Origin: Siphonodentalium dalli
Lineage: Eukaryota; Mollusca; Scaphopoda; Gadilida; Siphonodentaliidae
Direction: 5' to 3'
Assembly: GCA_032622095.1 (NCBI GenBank)
Contig: CP136069.1
Span: 83,474,958-83,538,957, forward strand
DNA length: 64,000 nucleotides
Shown: positions 57,560 to 64,000 of the stretch, in pieces
How the letters are laid out: every line of letters begins with the position of its first letter
Numbering within the stretch: the first letter of the stretch is position 1
The notes under the pieces: model-generated
Told to the model about the DNA's origin: nothing
Database searches by the model: none
What the model saw: only the letters and a program-made list of their open reading frames with translations
Translations under genes and position numbers: made by a program

Positions 57560-57640
57560 TCTGTTCAAAATACCGACTTCTAAATAAAGGCAGATAACAA
57601 ATATGTTCCATCCTAGCCACAGCACACTCCAAGTGAGATA
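57560..57640 (-). CDS. NKAIN: NKAIN exon 3: third membrane segment
   Basis: The acceptor TCACTGTTTCAG precedes 57640, and the donor GTAAGT follows 57560. The 81 bp encode 27 residues, YLTWSVLWLGWNIFVICLYL then EVGILNR, in phase 0. The pattern W-N-x-F-(I/V)-I-C-x-Y-L-E-V-G is shared across NKAINs. No stop or frame break is present. Confidence 0.93.
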
Positions 57641-57689
57641 CTGAAACAGTGAGAAGATATATTAGTATGTAGAACCGAAATCATGTGCA

Positions 57690-57833
57690 TACAGTAATGC
57701 CCTAATTAATCGACTCCTTAACCACAGCAGAATTATGTGTAATGTGCCTATGGGAGACTCGCATATATAAGGGAATGCATTGGCACAGGGTTTTTTGCAA
57801 AATTTAAGGAAGCTCCAGTCATCGAAGGGTTAA
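57690..57833. mobile_element. Chimera of family C left half and family A right half
   Basis: TACAGTAATGCCCTAATTAA through GAATTATGTGTAATG is family C. The next bases CCTATGGGAGACTCGCATAT through CAGTCATCGAAGGG-TTAA are family A. Neither element has its other half. Confidence 0.65.
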
Positions 57834-57920
57834 TAATTACTTGGCAAGAGCATTCACTAGAGTATTCCTACAATGATTTAAATCTCAAGGGTTTTCCCTG
57901 CCATTAAATATTTACACATA

Positions 57921-58137
57921 TACAGTAATGCTCTAAGTAATCGACTCCTTAACCACAGCAGAATTATGAGTAACTTTTCAGGATTTAGTCGGAAATATGG
58001 CTTGTTGCCATTCATCAGAAAGTTCTCAGTGAGAGCTTTCCGATGAATGGCAACAAGCCATATTTCCGACTAAATCCTGAAAAATTACCCATAATTCTGC
58101 TGTGGTTAAGGAGTCGATTAATTAGGACATTACTGTA
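57921..58137. mobile_element. Family C palindromic MITE, complete
   Basis: TA-CAGTAATGCTCTAAGTAATC at the left, GATTAATTAGGACATTACTG-TA at the right, long inner arms meeting at TCTCAGTGAGAG. Confidence 0.82.
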
Positions 58138-58315
58138 CATGTTAGTTCTGGGTAAACCTGACTTGAATAGCTATGCATACTATGTCTGGAGAAAATGTCC
58201 ATGTTTTCTATTACCAAATATATGTAGCTCAATGTTCCTATAAATAACTTATCATGCAGTATGAAGCCATCAACGAAAGTGGGGTAAGAAATGTGAACAC
58301 GAGTTAAGGAATTTT

Positions 58316-58563
58316 TACCCTTCTATGACTGGAGCTTCCTGAAATTTTGTGAAAACCATGTACCAATGCATTCTCTTATATATGCAAGTCTCTCATAGGG
58401 AGCCTCGCATATGTAAGAGAATAGATTGGCCTAACAATATTTACCTTGACATTGTAAGCCAGTACATTCTCTCCTTATTTGAGACTCGCATTCATATAAG
58501 AGAATGCAGTGGCACAGGATCTTTAATGCTGCACCAGCTCATCTCCCATCATGAAAGGGTTAA
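58316..58563. mobile_element. Family A MITE
   Basis: TTAC-CCTTCTATGACTGGAGC at the left and CCATCATGAAAGGG-TTAA at the right, two palindromic modules. Confidence 0.78.
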
Positions 58564-58779
58564 TTTAATGTATCCAGCAAGCGACTAAATGTGTCTCTTG
58601 TGCTACATGTATTGTCACACATGGGTTTGGTTTGCAATCTTAAAATGTTTTCAATATTTTCAATGACCAGTATATTTGCTTGATCGGCGAGAAAGACATA
58701 TACATGTACCGTTAGATACATAGAAAGATAAAAGCAGCAAGGTAGACTTAAATTTCAGTTATTCTAATAGACATTGTAA

Positions 58780-58921
58780 ATCATTTCATGATGGGAGCTG
58801 TGCTGGAGCAGCATCAAAGATCCTGTGCAAGTGCATTCTCTTATATTTTGCATATATAAGAGAATGCATTGGCACAGAGTTTTCACAAAATTTCAGGAAG
58901 CTCCAGTCATGAAAGGGTTAA
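58780..58921. mobile_element. Family A MITE, opposite orientation, one module
   Basis: ATTTCATGATGGGAGCTGTG at the left and GCTCCAGTCATGAAAGGG-TTAA at the right. Confidence 0.72.
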
Positions 58922-59174
58922 ATTTATGTGTTTAAAATTTGGTTTTTCTTTTGTATAACTTTTATAGAACTTTATTTTAAGACTACTCAATAAAAACCAA
59001 AATAAAATGTTTTTCTAATCCACAGCCAAGGAGAGCTCAAAAAGCAGTCAACTGCGAATTAAATCTTTGGCAATCCCTTTGCAAAGGTCACTGAACACAG
59101 ATATTGGCATAAACTTTACTTGTCATATAAACAAGAAAACCATAAAATACAAAGACAAATTTATTTCATTGAAA

Positions 59175-59352
59175 CCTTTCTACCGTATACTAAATGGATT
59201 CTCCCACTCAGTTATAAACCTTTCTACCGTATACTAAATGGATTCTCCCACTCAGTTATAAACCTTTCTAGTGTATACTAAATGGATTCTCCCACTCAGT
59301 TATAAACCGTTCTACCGTATACTAAATGGATTCTCCCACTCAGTTATAAAAC
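59175..59352. repeat. 42-46-bp tandem repeat, four copies
   Basis: CTTTCTACCGTATACTAAAT with GGATTCTCCCACTCAGTTAT is repeated four times with few differences. The unit is a piece of the dispersed AAATGGATTCTC repeat. Confidence 0.9.
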
Positions 59353-59692
59353 TTCAGGTTAATTATATCATGCATGATGTAGAAATATAATATTAATCTA
59401 AATGGTGTCTTTTGTAAATTCCGACCAACACCAATGCTCCAACTACTAGTACATGTACCATAGTTCAAATTTCCAGACAATGCTACTATAAAACACAACA
59501 TAATCTGACCCGTCTCCTCTATATTCTCAAAGCTCTTTCAAATAAAGACATTTGTATATACGTAATCTGGATGATTTAAAATTTTCACTGATCAATGGTG
59601 TGTTTAACCAGTTTTGAAGCACACCCCATAACACGAGATCAGATCTATTAAACACTCAATGAGTGACTTATACAACTACAAATAATACTTAC

Positions 59693-59830
59693 AAATATGA
59701 TAAATTTAGGTTTGGACTGATGTGCTCCGAATACTCCCAGAATACCACATATCAGCTGGAAAAAGTTACCGATAATAGGTGCCCACATATAACCTAGAAA
59801 GTCAAATACTTGCTTCTCTAATGTAGCAAT
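59693..59830 (-). CDS. NKAIN: NKAIN exon 2: first loop and second membrane segment
   Basis: The acceptor TTTTATTTCAG precedes 59830, and the donor GTAAGT follows 59693. The 138 bp encode 46 residues in phase 0: IATLEKQVFDFLGYMWAP, IIGNFFQLICGILGVFGA and HQSKPKFIIF. The pattern LE(R/K)Q(V/I)FDFLGYxWAPI is the hallmark of NKAIN proteins, which bind the beta subunit of the Na+/K+-ATPase at the plasma membrane. The first exon, expected to encode a short Cys-containing N-terminus ending in LQL, was not found up to 64000, so the gene is 5' partial here. Confidence 0.95.
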
Positions 59831-59908
59831 CTGAAATAAAATGGAAATCAATATCAAATTTGAGGTCTGATTGATTGATTTATTTATCAATGGAAGTTCT
59901 TTATATGT

Positions 59909-60059
59909 TCTCAGTAATGCCCTAAATAATCGACTCCTTAACCACAGCAAGTGAGAGCTTTCCAACGAATGGCAACAAGCCAAATTTCCGACTAAATCCT
60001 GAAAAATTATCCATAATTCTGCTGTGGTTAAGGAGTCGATTATTTAGGGCATTACTGTA
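59909..60059. mobile_element. Family C palindromic MITE, left arm shortened
   Basis: CAGTAATGCCCTAAATAATC at the left and GATTATTTAGGGCATTACTG at the right. The left inner arm is deleted between CTTAACCACAGCA and GTGAGAGCTTTCC. Confidence 0.78.
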
Positions 60060-60064
60060 GTTAC

Positions 60065-60575
60065 AAGACAATCAGCAAATTGGCAGACGACACAATGCAT
60101 AATCGATGTGCCCAATGGGTGCACATTACCATCTGGGAACTTAAATCTGTGTCTTTGTCTCCCATAGCGGATTAGGCCATGCAGAATGAGGACCACAAAT
60201 GATGAATTTGGTGATACTAGCCTGCTGCAGGCTAGTATTGCCAAATTCACCCTCTGGGGACCTCATTCTGCTTAGACCTCATCTTCTGGGAAGTATCTAG
60301 ATAGTCTCAAATTAACATTGTTTTTAGTTACTTTTAACCTTCTGGGAAGTTTCTATATCCCCTAATTAGCAGAAGATAAAATGCATAATCGAGGTGAACA
60401 TCACCGGGAAATTCAATCTGATCTAGGTCTCCCATAGCAGTTGAGGCCTAAGCAGAATGAGGTTCCCAGGGGGGGGGGTGAATTTGATGGACAGTGTACT
60501 AAATTCACCCTCTAGGCTAGGGACCTCATTCTGCAAATGACAGACATACTATTTGCAGGCCTAACAATGGTATTC
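60065..60575. mobile_element. Family D composite MITE
   Basis: Two cores (60180-60275 and 60450-60540) and outer modules (GGCAGACGACACAATGCATA, TATATCCCCTAATTAGCAGA) ending AATGACAGACATACTATTTG. A short G run (GGGGGGGGG) sits in the second core. Confidence 0.72.
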
Positions 60576-62275
60576 TATAGTATCAGCTAATGCTGTATGG
60601 TTATGCTGTCGGTTTCTGTTATGTCTATTAACTGAAATGGTCATCATCACAAAAATAACTTTTGGTTATGGCATCGTGCATGCTTCAAACATAAAAACAT
60701 GGCTGAAAGCAATCAACCAACAGCGCCGTTTTGGGCATACCTTCAGTTCCCAGTCCAGTCATGTTAACCTCCAACCCCATACTAATATTTATTATTTTAA
60801 TCAATATTAATCATCAAACAGAACACTCGCCATTCATATTGAATACAGTTAATGTACATGTAGTGGGGAAGACAACTTTGCCAGAGACAACAATCACAAT
60901 TTATCTATTTGTAAGCTACATGTACATGTATAATAGTCTCTTTAGAACATGCACAATGAGGCCACGCACATGGTGGTCTTGGCGATTATGTTCCATATGG
61001 GGACTATTAAATTCATGTCAATTTATCTACAGGTATATGCTGTCATGTTGTGCACAACTGCATATAGTTATTTAAAATTAGTCAGGGATAATCCTGGGTA
61101 TTCTTGGAAAGAGTCCGGGGCCCTGCAATTTGGTAAAATATATACCGTAGCGGGGTAAAATGGGAACTTCTTCGAATTGAAATACACAAATCTAACACGA
61201 TGTGTCTCATAAGGTTTTTATTGATAGTGACTCGTCATTGAGTATATAGAATTACCTTCTTCCATTGCGATCTTCAAATTCACTGCTTAAATTTGCGGTT
61301 GAGAATAGTTTGGATATGCCATAATCATGTTATATAACATTTTGTTTTCTTGTTATAGCGATCGCTACCGCTGTCAATAAAGACGAAGGGCCCATTCAAC
61401 CAATGATTGACATAAAGTCAAGTTTGGAGAATGAGATTGGGAATTTTCAGACGGTAAATTGGGAGAAAAAAATGAGTCTATTTTGCATTGGGAATAGGGC
61501 CGAATATCGGCACCTGATGCTACCCAAGATTATCCCTGAATTAGTATCAACCTAATGCAGACAATTCATTGCAAAAACATTACAAATAATGGAAAGGTAT
61601 ACCATTACCTTTATATATTTTGTAATACAATGTGTATACCACATTCAAGTATTATCTAATGTCAGTTTATTTGGCTGTATATCATAATACATATATGTGG
61701 TTAAATAAAACAGAAAACTCAACTCTTCTATTAAAACCGAAACTGAACCGAAATGAAATTTCAAAACCGCACATCTCTAGTAATGAAATAGCCAACTTGT
61801 CATTTATATAGTCTATCATATGGACACAGATTGCACTTCAAAACACAGTATATGCACATTGTATAACTGTGTAAGTGGGTATAATATATGGCTATATAGA
61901 ACACATTAGTAAACTCATATACAATGTACTTGTATAGGTGAAGCAATTTGTTCAACATAGACAAGGAAATGAAGAAATAAATCAAAAGCTATTTAGGAGC
62001 ATAACGAGAATACCGCCTGGAGCTACAATACAAAACACCCATTGTAGTTGACCTATTGGCTCCAAGGCAAATATAACTTCATAATACTGGCCTCCAATAG
62101 CATTCATTCACACTAAAGCGACTTCTAAATCATTAAAATAGTTGCCTTACATGTTTGCTGATATCTCATGTTTTTATCAACTTTTATGTAGGGTAGCAGT
62201 TTGAGGGTAGTCAATAAAAAGACAGGCAATGACAGTTGGGATACTCAATACACTGGAGACTGATAAAATAATTCC
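60576..62275. other. Nothing firmly recognised
   Basis: No exon with NKAIN exon 1 features was found. Frames at 60731-61158 overlap each other and contain ACATGTACATGTA low complexity. The stretch 61380-61540 may share an old repeat with 53750-54070. Confidence 0.4.
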
Positions 62276-62400
62276 TTTCACCTTTTCTACTAAATGCATT
62301 CTCCAACTCAGTCACAAATTTTACATTGGAAGGGTCAATGATTTATCTGGAGGAATGTTTAAGAAATATGAGCAGACGACAGGCAATACATTTTATACCA
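62276..62400. mobile_element. Fragment of the AAATGGATTCTC repeat
   Basis: CTACTAAATGCATTCTCCAA and GAGGAATGTTTAAGAAATAT with GACGACAGGCAAT, as at 37030-37130. Confidence 0.5.
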
Positions 62401-62561
62401 GAAAATAATTGAAGAAGAATCTAGTCGGAGATGGAAAATCCCAGGGTTGGATCCCGAAAGTTGAGATGTATATATACATGTACATGTATCCCACCTTTTA
62501 GATACAATGAACATGTACATGTACTCTTATTGAATTTGCTATTAGATATAGCTTCTTCAGT

Positions 62562-62925
62562 AAGCCTGCAAATACTGTGTCTGTCTTTTGCAGATTGAGG
62601 TCCCCAGAGGGTGAATTCAGTTTTACGGTATCCCACATGGTGGGCTAGCATCACCACATTCACCCTCTAAGAACCTCATTCATTATGCTTAGGCTCAACT
62701 AATATGGGAGACCTAGGATTAGATTGAATTTCCCCAGTTGAAGTTAGTGATGTTCACCTATCAGTCACCCCGATTATGCATTTCATCTTCTGCAAATTAG
62801 ATGGGAAAAAGTAACTAAAACAATGTTAATTTGAGAATATAGACACTTTCCAGAAGATGAGGCCAAAGCAGAATGAGGTCCCCAGAGGGTGAATTTGGTG
62901 ATGCTAGCCCGCTGTGCGGGATATG
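62562..62925. mobile_element. Family D MITE, right end missing
   Basis: AAGCCTGCAAATACTGTGTC at the left, two cores, outer module ATCTTCTGCAAATTAGATGG, and a break after GCCCGCTGTGCGGGATA. Confidence 0.72.
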
Positions 62926-62954
62926 TCTGCTTCTATGACCAAATGTAGCTAGAT

Positions 62955-63170
62955 TTGAAGTACATGTAGTGCGTTTTCAACTTATTTTTGAAAGATGAAA
63001 ATGATAGGAGAGTCTTTCACAAATGACGGCAGGGAATTCCATACACTTCAAGTCATTCTTGGGATGACGAACTGTTTCTTTTTCTTTGACCTTAGGTTCA
63101 GTTGAGGTGTATATTTATCCAGAATACTATTTGTGTAGGTTGGGAGGGTGGTACATGGATCCATATATTG
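62955..63170 (-). pseudogene. Decayed C-terminal end of a LINE-type reverse transcriptase
   Basis: On the - strand a frame reads TNSILDKYTPQLNLRSKKKK, QFVIPRMT, a stop, then SVWNSLPSFVKDSPIIFIF, and in the next frame FKNKLKTHYM. The W-N-S-L-P, then S-P, then F-K-x-K-L-K pattern is typical of the very C-terminus of non-LTR retrotransposon polyproteins. One stop and one frame slip show that it is dead. No catalytic RT motif is present, so the clade cannot be assigned. Confidence 0.5.
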
Positions 63171-63670
63171 ATAGCTTATCAATCTGTATCCTCTGACCTA
63201 AATCAACCAGGAGGATTAAGGTATTTATCGGTGGTCTATATCTACCAAGTAAACTTTGTATGGGCACCCAAACCCGGGGCGCCCAAACACATTCAACGGG
63301 CCCAAAATTGGACTACCGGTAGATCAGTCCCTGGTCTTTTAGTAGATTTTTTTACGCCCTGTGTGGATATTTTCAGGTGATTCTATTAGTGGTTTGTTGG
63401 AAATCGCTGTCTTTGTACCAAAATTTTGTGTAGTATTCTAATACCCAAGAATCAGTATTTTGGTTATACTAGTATTAACAAAATGTACTGATTCAAAGTA
63501 CTGGAAATTGTCTATCCTTGAACATAATAGATATATTATAGGTAACTTTGTCTATTATTATAGATACAAGAGGTGGCATCAGAGATGCTGTGTCTCGTTT
63601 TTGGTGGCTTACCGCCGGTGGCTACCGCCAATTGGTGTGCATCAGTATCGGTAGACTAATTAATAGGTAA
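63171..63670. other. No feature recognised
   Basis: Possible further LINE remnants next to 63170, too decayed to call. No other repeat was seen. Confidence 0.4.
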
Positions 63671-64000
63671 AATCGAAAAATGACTAATTAAGGGCCATAA
63701 CTCCATCAAATTTTATCGGGCCAGGCTGGTTTTCGAACTCGTCCGAAATATTCTTGGCAAGTATGTCTATTCCAAATTTTAAACAAATCGGAGGACGTTT
63801 GTTGAAGTTATCGCGCTAACGAGCTAAAAATTCACGAAAAATGACTAATTAAGGGCCATAACTCTATCAAATTTTATTGGGCCAGGCTGGTTTTCGAACT
63901 CGTCCAGGATATTATTGGAAGACACTTATATACCAACTTTTAGTTGAATCGGATAACGTTTGTTGAAGTTATCGCGCTAACGAGCTCAAAATTCGTACAA
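63671..64000. repeat. 161-bp tandem repeat, two copies, running off the edge
   Basis: ATGACTAATTAAGGGCCATA at 63680 and again at 63841, and GTTGAAGTTATCGCGCTAAC at 63801 and 63962, each 161 bp apart. Confidence 0.88.

Larger units (their letters stand above)
57641..59692 (-). other. NKAIN intron 2 with several mobile elements
   Basis: A chimera of a family C left half and a family A right half (57690-57833), a full family C copy (57921-58137), family A copies (58316-58563 and 58780-58921) and a 46-bp tandem array (59175-59350). The remainder is AT-rich. Confidence 0.6.

Noticed and set aside
60731-61158. Search for NKAIN exon 1 in this region
   Set aside because: No - strand ATG exon ending in an LQL-like sequence with a GT donor was seen. 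The open frames here are on the other strand and contain ACATGT low complexity.

Overview
The window looks like animal nuclear DNA: AT-rich, intron-bearing and gene-poor, packed with palindromic MITE-like elements and tandem satellites. The style of the dispersed repeats, together with an invertebrate-type NKAIN gene, suggests a lophotrochozoan and probably a mollusc. That placement is inference, not proof. No rRNA, tRNA or CRISPR locus was recognised.

Two genes are supported, and they converge. On the + strand, the last coding exon of an unrecognised gene (3326-3668, Ser/Arg-rich tail) enters from the left. On the - strand, a gene for an NKAIN protein (Na+/K+-ATPase beta-subunit-interacting, four membrane segments) runs from at least 59830 down to 40527. 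Exons 2-5 (59693-59830, 57560-57640, 56305-56514, 53421-53478) join in frame with GT-AG borders. The first exon was not found and probably lies beyond 64000. Three different C-termini are encoded: an in-frame read-through of exon 5 to 53236, an exon at 48655-48845 carrying the conserved family tail HMQLQPLY, and a long PPxY- and Ser/Arg-rich exon at 40527-41029.

Layout. 1-3300: ends of mobile elements, a 122-bp GC-rich tandem repeat holding NRF1-type sites, and a 130-bp repeat holding TCAAGGTCA-type sites. 3326-4080: the + strand exon and its 3' UTR. 4083-14800: MITE-like palindromes in several families. 14808-27045: a composite higher-order repeat. Each unit of about 4.7-4.9 kb has a 30-bp array (satellite A), a linker, an array of roughly 90-bp monomers (satellite B) and a second linker. 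The linkers carry eight copies per unit of a 15-bp motif, GTGTTGTACGGGACA, two of which form a 30-bp perfect palindrome. A 2.4-kb Helitron-like element interrupts the second unit, while the first unit keeps the empty site. 27050-40400: more MITEs and a second array of the Helitron-like repeat. 40417-59830: the NKAIN exons and MITE-filled introns. 59831-64000: upstream intron or flank with a decayed LINE fragment and a 161-bp tandem repeat.

The MITEs fall into clear classes by target duplication: five families at TTAA (piggyBac-like), one with 8-bp duplications (hAT-like) and one at TA with CAGT ends (pogo/mariner-like). One palindromic module with core TTATATATGCGAG recurs about 30 times inside families with different ends. 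All identities come from reading the sequence; no database search was run.
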